Source: Leptobrachium leishanense (lineage: Eukaryota > Chordata > Amphibia > Anura > Megophryidae). From it: a DNA stretch of 64,000 bases. Shown here one piece after another: positions 34,860 through 44,077 of the stretch. The notes beneath the pieces are model-generated. The model did not search any database and had not been told where the DNA came from. It was given only the letters and a program-made list of their open reading frames with translations. Location of the stretch: contig CM019063.1 of the NCBI GenBank assembly GCA_009667805.1, positions 55,722,881 through 55,786,880 on the forward strand, written 5' to 3'. Made by a program: the position numbers and the translations under genes. Every line of letters begins with the position of its first letter. Position 1 is the first letter of the stretch.

Positions 34860-36808
34860 CCCACCGGGCGTCCTCCATTTCCCAGGAAATAGCTTTGGTC
34901 TTTAATTTATCAGAAAAGAAGCTTACTCAGGCTCATCTCAATGTATTAAGCAAGGTATTAACCTTTGTACCCACTACACAACCCACTCCTTTCAATCTAG
35001 ATGTGAAACAATATAAACTAAACGATACACTTGCACTCCATGAGAATTTCCATCAGCCTTCAGTTATACCTAAAGAACAACTACGTTTGAAAAGCACTAG
35101 GGACTTTAAAGCTACAAATCCCTTTATTAAATCGTTCTCCCAGATGACTAATTCCACAGGGAATATATTTTCTCCACCTAGCCAAACCAAGAGGTAATTT
35201 GTCTAAAGATGAACATCAAGCGTTAAAAGAATTAGCAGAAGATCCTAGTATTGTTATACGCCCTGCTGACAAAGGGGGAGGTATAGTAATCTTGAATTAC
35301 CAGCTGTACCGTCAGGAGATTTTACACCAGCTATCGGATGTTTCAACATATAGAAAATTACCAGGGGATCCGTGTAAACCATTTAGCACGAGAATAGCAT
35401 TACTTGTTCAAATGGGTCTACAAGCAGGATATATTAATGAACTATTTACAGATTATCCATCCCTGCACTCCAGTTCTCTATACAATTACAAAAATTCATA
35501 AGGATCCACATTGACCCCCCGGTCGATCGATAGTTTCAGCCCGGGGTGGATTATTGGAACCCCTGGGGAGATACATCGATCAATGTTGTAAATCAAAGGT
35601 GCTTTATCTACTTGTTTGAAAGACACCAACCATTTTCTTGATAAAATTACCAACCTGATACTATGAACAGAGGAAATTGTCCTGGCTACATTGGACGTAA
35701 GCAGCTTGTACACCGTCATTCCCCACCAACAGGGTATGGAGGCATTCAAACGTACTCTATCTTCTTCAGATGAATATACGGGCCCACCGGTAGAGTTCTT
35801 GGTGGAACTGCTACGACTGTCATTGAAATGTAACTACTTCCATTTCGAGAAGCAATTCTACCTTCAGACCGCGGGGACTGAGATGGGGGCTTCCATGGCA
35901 CCAGCATATGCCAATATCTACATGTATCAATTTGAACAAGAATGTATTCTCCCCAAATTTGGGGCTAATTTGATCCTATATACTCATTTTATTGACAATA
36001 TCTTTCTCATATGGACAGGGAACCGTGATTCCTTTGACGAAATGGTTAAATATGTCAATGATCTTCAATTACCAGTTCAGCTAACCAGTACGAGAGACAC
36101 TGATAGTGATAATTTTTGGATGTAACAATCTTCCGCGACGGGGACAAACTGGTTATACTCTGTTCCCGAAAGGAGACAGATAGAAACTTGCTGCTCTCAG
36201 CAGCTAGTAACCATCCTAGACACTTAAAGGACTCTCTTCCTATTTCTCAGTACCTAAGAGTATTACGATACAACTCAGATCCCCTTCTGTGTCAACTTCA
36301 AATTGAAGAAATGACCTCTAAATTTCTCAATAGAGGTTACTCTGCATCCATTATTCGGAGAGCATTAAAGAAGGCGGAGGAGAGATTCAGAAATCTGAAA
36401 TTGGCTAACCAAGTGTAGGCACCTCGAATCGTTCTTCCTCTTACCTATCATATGGCTGGAGACCAAGTGGCCGCCCAAATTCGGTGACATTGGCCAATTT
36501 TTCAATGCGATAAAACTTTAACTCAATTTCATACTCCACCCCTCATCTCTTTCCGAAGAACTAAGAACTTACGTGACCTATTGGTTAAAGCAGACCCATA
36601 TCACTCATATGATAAAACATTGACGTTCCAGAAAATGGGATGCTTCCATTGCTTGGATTGTGTCACCTGCTGACATATGATACCTGGTAATTCCTTTGTG
36701 CACCCCACTACCGGCAAAAGATAGAAGATCCGTTTTAGAATTACTTGCCAAACGGAGTTTATTATCTATTTAATTAATTGTCCCTGCGGTTTAGCCTATG
36801 TAGGTAAG
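34860..36808 (+). pseudogene. Penelope-like reverse transcriptase, frameshifted
   Basis: The open pieces at about 34895-35197, 35199-35501, 35691-36118 and 36116-36418 are in different frames. Recognisable: IVIRPADKGGGIVI (Penelope N-terminal RT motif), DVSSLYTVIP (motif A), GTEMGASMAPAYANIYM (motif B), THFIDNIFLIWTG (motif C), then KFLNRGY and the start of the cysteine/GIY-YIG region (NCPCGLAYVG) at 36775-36808. Motif C has FIDN where YIDD is expected, losing one catalytic aspartate. Several frameshifts between 35160 and 35690 confirm decay. Confidence 0.85.
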
Positions 36809-37597
36809 TGTCACGTTCCCACGTTCCAACCCTGTCTCCCTGCCCTCTGTATTCCTTATGTCTGTGTTTCCATGTGTTTCCCTGTGCTGCTTTCCCTGAC
36901 ATGCAGCTCAGGGGTTAAGTTTATTGCTCGTTGAGCTTCTGCTGGTGTTATGGGCTGATTACTCCCCTATATAAAGCCATGGGCCCATATCACCAGGCTC
37001 TTGCATCCTGGTTCACTTCAGCTACAGATTTGTTCCTGAGAGCTCCCTGTTATTCTATCCTAGTTCTTTCTCAGTGTTTCCCCCTTGTCTGAGTTCTAGG
37101 TTTCTGATTGACTTCCTGGTATTGACCCTCTGGCCTGGCTGACGGATTTTCTCTGGTGCTATATCCCCGCTTTGGCTCAAGTTACGTTTTGGTTTTGACC
37201 CCTGGCTTATTTATTGACCACTCTTTTGGACATCCCTAGCTGCTCTTTGCTTATCGTATTATATGTTGTGTATCCCTGTAGACCACGGCTTTAATATATT
37301 GAAGTCCTTCCCTGCAAGTTATTGAGTATATCTCCTTTAGGTGTCTGTGTTTTTCCCAGGACTCTGCACGGCTACAAGGTAACCTTTTTCCATTAGTGCA
37401 GATTCGGCCACTCTAAGGACCGATCTATCAGTATAGGGCTCCTTCGGTATTAGCCGTGCAGAGGTCCCCAGTGTCTACTGTGGTTTATTTCCTTATCCTG
37501 ATTGTTGTGTCACGCATCTCTGCGTATAGCGGCTTTTCCTCTTACCTGGGCCCTACTTGGCGCATGCCAGGTACCGCCATTGTGGCTGAGCGTGACA
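36809..37597 (+). repeat. 5' LTR
   Basis: Starts TGTCACGTTCCC and ends GAGCGTGACA. A TATA box, tatataaag at 36969-36977, is followed by the likely transcription start region. No clear polyadenylation signal was picked out. Confidence 0.9.
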
Positions 37598-37599
37598 TA

Positions 37600-38223
37600 A
37601 TGCAAGAGCCAACCATAAAGCCCGCAGAGTTGCGTAAATTGTTTGAATCCATGCTGCGCCTGTTTGGTGATTTCATGTCTCAGTGGAAGAGGTTAATGGA
37701 CACAGCTTTTCTCCCTTCTAATGATCAAGCTGTTCTAGAAAGCAGGGTACGGGGTCCGCTTTCCCCTGAGGAAATGAATAGAAGGCGAACTGACAAGCTC
37801 TGTTTCTATTGTGCCAGTTCATTGCATTTTATTTCATGGTGCCCGCTGAAGCCAGTGCGTGCCGAGGCTGGCAAGATGCCAGTGCACGCCGAGGCTGGCA
37901 AGATGCCAGTGCGCGCCGAGGCTGGCAAGAAGCCAGTGCGCGCCGAGGCTGGCAAGATGCCAGTGCTCGCCGAGGCTGGCAAGATGCCAGTGCACGCCGA
38001 GACTGGCAGGCAGCCAGTGCGTGCCGAGACTGGCAAGCAGCCAGTGTGCACTGGGACGGGCAAGACACCAGTGCATGCCGAGACTGGCAAGGTGCCCGCG
38101 ACCCACAGTCGAGTCACCAAGGCCAGGTCCCATTATAAAACCAAAGTAATCAGACCCCTTGTACCGTCCAGGTTTAGGAGAGCCCTTCCTAGGGCAACCA
38201 GACCTGTGGAGGGGGCAAACTGA
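37600..38223 (+). CDS. Gag-like protein with zinc knuckle, N-terminal part
   Basis: The ATG at 37600 lies three bases after the 5' LTR. The product contains LSPEEMNRRRTDKLCFYCAS and then SLHFISWCP, a C-x2-C-x4-H-x4-C knuckle as in Ty3/gypsy Gag. From about residue 85 the nine-residue repeat PVRAEAGKM is repeated about ten times (27-bp units, 37850-38090). The frame stops at 38221; the downstream frame (to 40174) continues with related sequence, so a frameshift near 38205-38220 (a G run) separates them. No matrix/capsid domain is recognisable. Confidence 0.6.
   Translation: MQEPTIKPAELRKLFESMLRLFGDFMSQWKRLMDTAFLPSNDQAVLESRVRGPLSPEEMNRRRTDKLCFYCASSLHFISWCPLKPVRAEAGKMPVHAEAGKMPVRAEAGKKPVRAEAGKMPVLAEAGKMPVHAETGRQPVRAETGKQPVCTGTGKTPVHAETGKVPATHSRVTKARSHYKTKVIRPLVPSRFRRALPRATRPVEGAN
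37850..38095 (+). repeat. 27-bp tandem repeat in gag-like ORF
   Basis: About nine units of gccagtgcgcgccgaggctg gcaagat. The repeat is in frame and encodes P-V-R-A-E-A-G-K-M variants. It is open on the opposite strand as well. Confidence 0.88.
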
Positions 38224-41200
38224 TGTTACTGACCTTGCTGAATATTCTAATGATGGGTCAGATGGTGCCAGGCCCCGTACTGGGTCAGATGGCATCAGAC
38301 CCTGCCATGTATCCAAGGTCAGACCCCCTTTACCGTCCAGGCCTAGGAGAGCACTTCCAGGGGTAACCAGGTCTGTGGAGGGGGAAACTGACATCTCAGA
38401 CCCGGTCGAGTATTCCCCTTCTGATCCCGAGGCACAAATGGAGTTTGACTCGTTCTCGGCCAGGGAGTCAAAGGATGAAGCCATGGAGGTTATTCCCATT
38501 AATGCCTCTCGTATGTGGCCTCGCCAAATGGCCAGACACCCTAATGGTGGTCCAGGGCGTAAGATTGTTACAGGCTGTATTACCTGCGGTGCTGTACACT
38601 TATCTGCATCACCCACCGCACTCATAGTGCCAGGTAGCAAGGCTGCTATTATGGGGTCTGGCGATGGGGTCACAACCAAGGAGTTTGGTGGGAGAACTGC
38701 TATCATGTTGCCTTTGTCTGACAGTGAAGTTGTCACGCCCGTGGCTGGCAAGCTTCCAGTTAAGCCAGTCCCAAGCTGTGTGCCAGCGGTACCAGTCCCA
38801 AGCTGTGTGCCAGTCCCAAGCTGTGTGCCAGCGGTGCCAGTCCCAAGCTGTGTGTCAGCGGTGCCAGTCCCAAGATGTGTGTCAGCGGTGCCAGAATCCC
38901 AGTCAAGCTGTGTGTCAGTGGTGCCAGTCCCAAGCTGTGTGCCAGCGGTGCCATTCCCAAGCTGTGTGCCAGTCCCAAGCTGTGTGCCAGCGGTGCCAGT
39001 CCCAAGCTGTGTGTCAGCGGTGCCAGTCCCAAGCTGTGTGCCAGCGGTGCCAGTCCCAAGCTGTGTGCCAGTACCAAGCTGTGTGTCAGCAGTGCCAGAA
39101 ACCCAGTCAAGCTGTGTGTCAGCGGTGCCAGTCCCAAGCTGTGTGTCAGCGGTGCCAGTCCCAAGATGTGTGTCAGCGGTGCCAGAATCCCAGTCAAGCT
39201 GTGTGTCAGTGGTGCCAGTCCCAAGCTGTGTGCCAGCGGTGCCATTCCCAAGCTGTGTGCCAGTCCCAAGCTGTGTGCCAGCGGTGCCAGTCCCAAGCTG
39301 TGTGTCAGCGGTGCCAGTCCCAAGCTGTGTGCCAGCAGTGCCAGTCCCAAGCTGTGTGCCAGTACCAAGCTGTGTGTCAGCAGTGCCAGAAACCCAGTCA
39401 AGCTGTGTGTCAGCGGTGCCAGTCCCAAGCTGTGTGTCAGCGGTGCCAGAAACCCAGTCAAGCTGTGTGTCAGCGGTGCCAGTCCCCAGCTGTGTGCCAG
39501 TCCAAGCTGTGTGCCAGTCCCAAGCTGTGTGCCAGCGGTGCCAGTCCCAAGCTGTGTGCCAGTACCAAGCTGTGTGTCAGCAGTGCCAGAAACCCAGTCA
39601 AGCTGTGTGTCAGCGGTGCCAGTCCCAAGCTGTGTGTCAGCGGTGCCAGTCCAAGCTGTGTGTCAGCGGTGCCAGAAACCCAGTCAAGCTGTGTGGCAGC
39701 GGTGGCCAGTCCCAAGCTGTGTGCCAGCGTGCCAGTCCCAAGCTGTGTGCCAGTACCAAGCTGTGTGTCAGCAATGCCAGAAACCCAGTCAAGCTGTGTG
39801 TCAGCGGTGCCAGTCCCAAGCTGTGTGTCAGCGGTGCCAGAAACCCAGTCAAGCTGTGTGTCAGCGGTGCCAGTCCCAAGCTGTGTGCCAGTCCCAAGCT
39901 GTGTGCCAGTCCCAAGCTGTGTGCCAGTACCAAGCTGTGTGTCAGCGGTGCCAGTCCCAAGCTGTGTGCCAGTCCAAGCTGTGTGCCGTACCAAGCTGTG
40001 TGTCAGCAGTGCCAGAAACCCAGTCAAGCTGTGTGTCAGCGGTGCCAGTCCCAAGCTGTGTGTCAGCGGTGCCAGAAACCCAGTCAAGCTGTGTGTCAGC
40101 GGTGCCAGAAACCCAATCAAGCTGTGTGTCAGCGGTTCCAGAAACCCAATCAAGCTGTGTGTCAACGGTTCTAGAAACCCAGTCAAGCTGTGTGTCAGCG
40201 GTTCCAGACACCCAGTCAAGCTGTGTGTCAGCGGTTCCAGACACCCAGTCAAGCTGTGTGTCAGCGGTGCCAGTCCCAAGCTGTGTGTCAGCGGTGCCAG
40301 AAACCCAGTCAAGCTGTGTGTCAGCGGTGCCAGTCCCAAGCTGTGTGCCAGTACCAAGCTGTGTGTCAGCAGTGCCAGAAACCCAGTCAAGCTGTGTGTC
40401 AGCGGTGCCAGTCCCAAGCTGTGTGTCAGCGGTGCCAGTCCCAAGCTGTGTGTCAGCGGTGCCAGAAACCCAGTCAAGCTGTGTGGCAGCGGTGCCAGTC
40501 CCAAGCTGTGTGCCAGCGGTGCCAGTCCCAAGCTGTGTGCCAGTACCAAGCTGTGTGTCAGCAATGCCAGAAACCCAGTCAAGCTGTGTGTCAGAGGTGC
40601 CAGTCCCAAGCTGTGTGTCAGCGGTGCCAGAAACCCAGTCAAGCTGTGTGTCAGCGGTGCCAGTCCCAAGCTGTGTGCCAGTCCCAAGCTGTGTGCCAGT
40701 CCCAAGCTGTGTGCCAGCGGTGCCAGTCCCAAGCTGTGTGCCAGTACCAAGCTGTGTGTCAGCAGTGCCAGAAACCCAGTCAAGCTGTGTGTCAGCGGTG
40801 CCAGTCCCAAGCTGTGTGTTAGCGGTGCCAGAAACCCAGTCAAGCTGTGTGTCAGCGGTGCCAGAAACCCAATCAAGCTGTGTGTCAGCGGTTCCAGAAA
40901 CCCAGTCAAGCTGTGTGTCAACGGTTCTAGAAACCCAGTCAAGCTGTGCGTCAGCGGTTCCAGACACCCAGTCAAGCTGTGTGTCAGCGGTTCCAGACAC
41001 CCAGTCAAGCTGTGTGTCAGCGGTGCCAGTCTCAAGCTGTGTGTCAGCGGTGCCAGAAACCCAGTCAAGCTGTGTGTCAGCGGTTCCAGAAACCCAGTCA
41101 AGCTGTGTGTCAGCGGTTCCAGAAACCCAGTCAAGCTGTGTGTCAGCGGTTCCAGAAACCCAGTCAAGCTGTGTGTCAGCGGTGCCAGAGCCTCATTGCA

Positions 41201-41589
41201 CTCCCACTGTGCCCATGTCCCACAGTGGTTCCACCAGTGTCTTGTCCTGTGATAGGGTTACCCCTCTCAAGTCCCGCTCTAAGAGGAGACGAAAGAGGGT
41301 GAAAAACCCCAGTCGCATTGGGTCCGAGGATGCCACTCTTCGCCCAGGGTCCGAGAATATCACGCTCCTTTCCGAGTCTGATAAGGCTGTACTCCTAGCT
41401 TACCTTGAGGAATCTCAGCAATCGGGGAGTCTGGTTGGTAAAATGTTTCCTAAAGGGAGAAATGTTCCTAATGGTTTTGCGAGGACTCCTTCTGGGTTAC
41501 TGGTCCGGGAGGCACACTGGGTTGTGTTCCAGCGATTCCCTAGTCTCATGGAGAATTTTGCTGAAGATTCAGACGACTCAGAAGACTGA
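38224..41589 (+). CDS. Long cysteine-rich repeat protein region of the LTR element
   Basis: After a unique stretch (PSRPRRALPGVTRSVEGETD, then KIVTGCITCGAVHLSASPTA), the region 38755-41190 is built of 18-, 27- and 33-bp units encoding SCVPVP, SCVPAVPVP and SCVSAVPETQS-type repeats. The unit lengths are multiples of three, so all three plus frames, and antisense frames too, stay open through most of it. The C-terminus (41190-41589) is unique: SKRRRKRVKNPSRIGSEDAT, a leucine-rich LLSESDKAVLLAYLEE and an acidic end. Which frame is translated in the array is undecided. Function unknown. Confidence 0.5.
38755..41190 (+). repeat. 2.4-kb tandem region of 18/27/33-bp units
   Basis: Built from three words: gtgccagtcccaagctgt (18), gtgccagcggtgccagtccc plus aagctgt (27), and gtgtcagcggtgccagaaac plus ccagtcaagctgt (33). 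Blocks of several hundred bases recur, for example 38840-39120 with 39140-39400, and 39990-40300 with 40760-41020, which points to stepwise segmental amplification. A few 1-bp deletions (e.g. 39492, 39652, 39716) shift frames. Confidence 0.93.
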
Positions 41590-41655
41590 GTGTGTCTTGT
41601 TTTTTTTTTGGATTTTTGTGGGTGCCCTGAGGTCACCTTTTTTGGAGGGGGCTAC

Positions 41656-42443
41656 TGTCACGTTCCCATGTTCCAACCCTGTCTCCCTGCCCTCTGTATT
41701 CCTTATGTCTGTGTTTCCATGTGTTTCCCTGTGCTGCTTTCCCTGACATGCAGCTCAGGGGTTAAGTTTATTGCTCGTTGAGCTTCTGCTGGTGTTATGG
41801 GCTGATTACTCCCCTATATAAAGCCATGGGCCCATATCACCAGGCTCTTGCATCCTGGTTCACTTCAGCTACAGATTTGTTCCTGAGAGCTCCCTGTTAT
41901 TCTATCCTAGTTCTTTCTCAGTGTTTCCCCCTTGTCTGAGTTCTAGGTTTCTGATTGACTTCCTGGTATTGTCCCTCTGGCCTGGCTGACGGATTTTCTC
42001 TGGTGCTATATCCCCGCTTTGGCTCAAGTTACGTTTTGGTTTTGACCCCTGGCTTATTTATTGACCACTCTTTTGGACATCCCTAGCTGCTCTTTGCTTA
42101 TCGTATTATATGTTGTGTATCCCTGTAGACCACGGCTTTAATATATTGAAGTCCTTCCCTGCAAGTTATTGAGTATATCTCCTTTAGGTGTCTGTGTTTT
42201 TCCCAGGACTCTGCACGCTACAAGGTAACCTTTTTCCATTAGTGCAGATTCGGCCACTCTAAGGACCGATCTATCAGTATAGGGCTCCTTCGGTATTAGC
42301 CGTGCAGAGGTCCCCAGTGTCTACTGTGGTTTATTTCCTTATCCTGATTGTTGTGTCACGCATCTCTGCGTATAGCGGCTTTTCCTCTTACCTGGGCCCT
42401 ACTTGGCGCATGCCAGGTACCGCCATTGTGGCTGAGCGTGACA
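41656..42443 (+). repeat. 3' LTR
   Basis: Near-identical to the 5' LTR, with the TATA box at 41815-41823. It ends GAGCGTGACA directly before the gtaag duplication. Confidence 0.9.
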
Positions 42444-42448
42444 GTAAG

Positions 42449-42740
42449 ACAAACCTGACCCTATGTGACCGCATAAGAGGTCACAGATCTGCAATAAATA
42501 CAGCCTATCGTGACGGCCACACGGACAAGTCATTTGCTAAGCATTTCCTGGAGTGTTGACACAGCTTGCCCACATTAAAGTTCATTGGTATTGACCATGT
42601 TCCACCCCTACGAAGAGGGGGAAATCGTTCTCAGGTCCTTCTACAGAGAGAAACGTTTTGGATCAGAACATTAAATACACTTATGCCCAATGGACTCAAT
42701 GAATATATTTCCTTTACATCGTTTTTAAATGATAGATAAC
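42449..42740 (+). pseudogene. Penelope-like GIY-YIG endonuclease, 3' part after the LTR insertion
   Basis: Continues the nuclease across the LTR element: TNLTLCDRIRGHRSAINTAY, then SFAKHFLEC followed by a stop, then in frame FIGIDHVPPLRRGG and a FWIRTLNTLMPNGLNEYISF end typical of Penelope proteins. The break between 36808 and 42449 lies inside the YVG-K-T catalytic region. Confidence 0.8.
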
Positions 42741-43158
42741 TCCTTTTCAGTAGTTTTCCTTATTATCCAATGGAAGCTTGTCTCCTTTGGTTAATGCATT
42801 GAACGTGGCTTAATAACATTAACAATAGTTTAATAGCACTTTGGTTTTGTTTGATGCTTTTTGCACTAATATTATTCACTTAGCCAAAACAGATCCACTA
42901 GTGGTTTCTTATATTGTAAGTCTTTAGCTTATATGAACACTTAGCAACAAGTGGTATTTGTATAAACCCTTCCTCTTTTCCCAACCCAACCCGCAGAATC
43001 AGTAACTCCCAGAGTAATCAGAATTAGCCAGAGGGGACGCTACGTGATTGCCTAGGAACGGTGCGCCACTTCCGATTTCTGGGTGGGCGTGATCGAAGGC
43101 AACGCGGCACAGATTTGGTAAGTCCCGTTTAATTACTACAGTATAAAAGTAATAGGTT

Positions 43159-43869
43159 CGATGCATTCTCTGAATAGATTAACCATTACTTCTCTATGGG
43201 ACAATTTCACTGCCACTGAAGACCGCCGAACTGCACTGTATATCAATTCCATCTTTTTCTCATGTATGTTGTACCAGCTCGTTCGTCTTCGCCCGTCAAA
43301 TCCGCAGCAAATGGCCGAGGTCGCTAGTCTGATGTAGTCGTTCGGTGGAAGTCGGAGGCAGTGGACGAGGGTTGAATCTCCTCTGTGTTGTGGGATTAGT
43401 CGGACAACTATGGACCCAGTGGACAGCCAGCCTAAGGGGTTTTTCACTGCAATGTTGTTGCAAACAATGTTGATAATTGCCATTGTTACAACCATGATAA
43501 ACGTCAACAATCCCAAGAAGCGGCACTTGAAGTGTCCCCTGCCATTCTTTGATTTTCCCTCTATGGGTCGCTTACCGGTACAGCTTATCGTGATTGCAAC
43601 AATGGCAGTTAGAGGATATCCCTACAAGATTTTATTACACCCGTCACAATTCTCCCTGTGTATTCTATCTGAATCTATTTTCAGCCAAAAGCCAGTGGTT
43701 ACAACCCAACTAGTGATTTTTTTCAAAAACATTTAAATGCCCGTCATTCTGTTAGAATTGCTCTTACAATTTTCTTAATTACTAGAATTGCTGAAACTGA
43801 TACGAGACAAAATATTTACTTTTTGAAAAAAAAATCCCTTGTATTAATTTAATTCAAGACACTACTTAC
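43159..43869. other. il7r: Intron flank, partly repeat-derived
   Basis: 43165-43250 shares ctatgggacaatttcactgc and gccgaactgca words with the 55590-56460 element. The small open frame at 43410-43736 has no recognisable domain. Confidence 0.35.
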
Positions 43870-43902
43870 CATTTTTTTTGCAATCATATCTGCGCTGCAC
43901 CC
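43870..43902 (-). CDS. il7r: il7r 33-nt micro-exon in domain 2
   Basis: A 33-nt, 11-codon exon (GCSADMIAKKM) between acceptor tgttctcacag and donor gtaagtagtg. It is phase 0 on both sides, so it can be included or skipped without changing the frame. It lies between the D2a and D2b exons, and a matching micro-exon (ECDDDTVAKKM) sits at the same relative place in the upstream module. Mammalian IL7R, as I know it, joins the flanking exons directly, so this would add a loop containing one cysteine. It is only about 115 bp from a transposable element. It is too short to be found by ORF length and is supported by the paralogous pair. Confidence 0.82.
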
Positions 43903-44077
43903 CTGTGAGAACAAAATGCAGGAGAATTAGCTGCTTTTTTTTTACAAAAAAGATGAAATTTAATTCCTTGAATTAATATTGCTTAACCCCTTCACTACCA
44001 AGTAATTTTACAAAAAAAACATTGTCAGGAACCAGTGTTTTTTTTTAAACATCATGTTTTAATTAATTATACTCTGA

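Larger units (their letters stand above)
36809..42443 (+). mobile_element. Non-autonomous LTR retrotransposon, Ty3/gypsy-like
   Basis: 5635 bp bounded by TG...CA and a 5-bp duplication gtaag (36804-36808 and 42444-42448). The LTRs, 789 and 788 bp, differ at only about three places on reading (c/t near 36821, a/t in attgaccctc, one deleted G in gcacggctac). The interior encodes a gag-like zinc knuckle and a long repeat region. No protease, reverse transcriptase, RNase H or integrase is present. A purine run ggaggggg stands directly before the 3' LTR. Confidence 0.88.
34511..43158 (+). mobile_element. Penelope-like element, interrupted by an LTR element
   Basis: The plus-strand coding remnant runs 34860-36808 and resumes at 42444-42740. 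The left terminal part (34629-34745) is the inverse of 43035-43157 (ggcaacgcggcacagatttg, ggtaagtcccgtttaattac). Such an inverted terminal copy is a known arrangement of Penelope elements. The left end also carries gcccttatttgggcc followed by an AAAACG word in inverse, the decayed ribozyme-like signature. Confidence 0.8.

Noticed and set aside
39470..41167. Antisense frame of 565 codons through the LTR repeat region
   Set aside because: It exists because the repeat words lack stops on both strands; no unique antisense sequence supports it.
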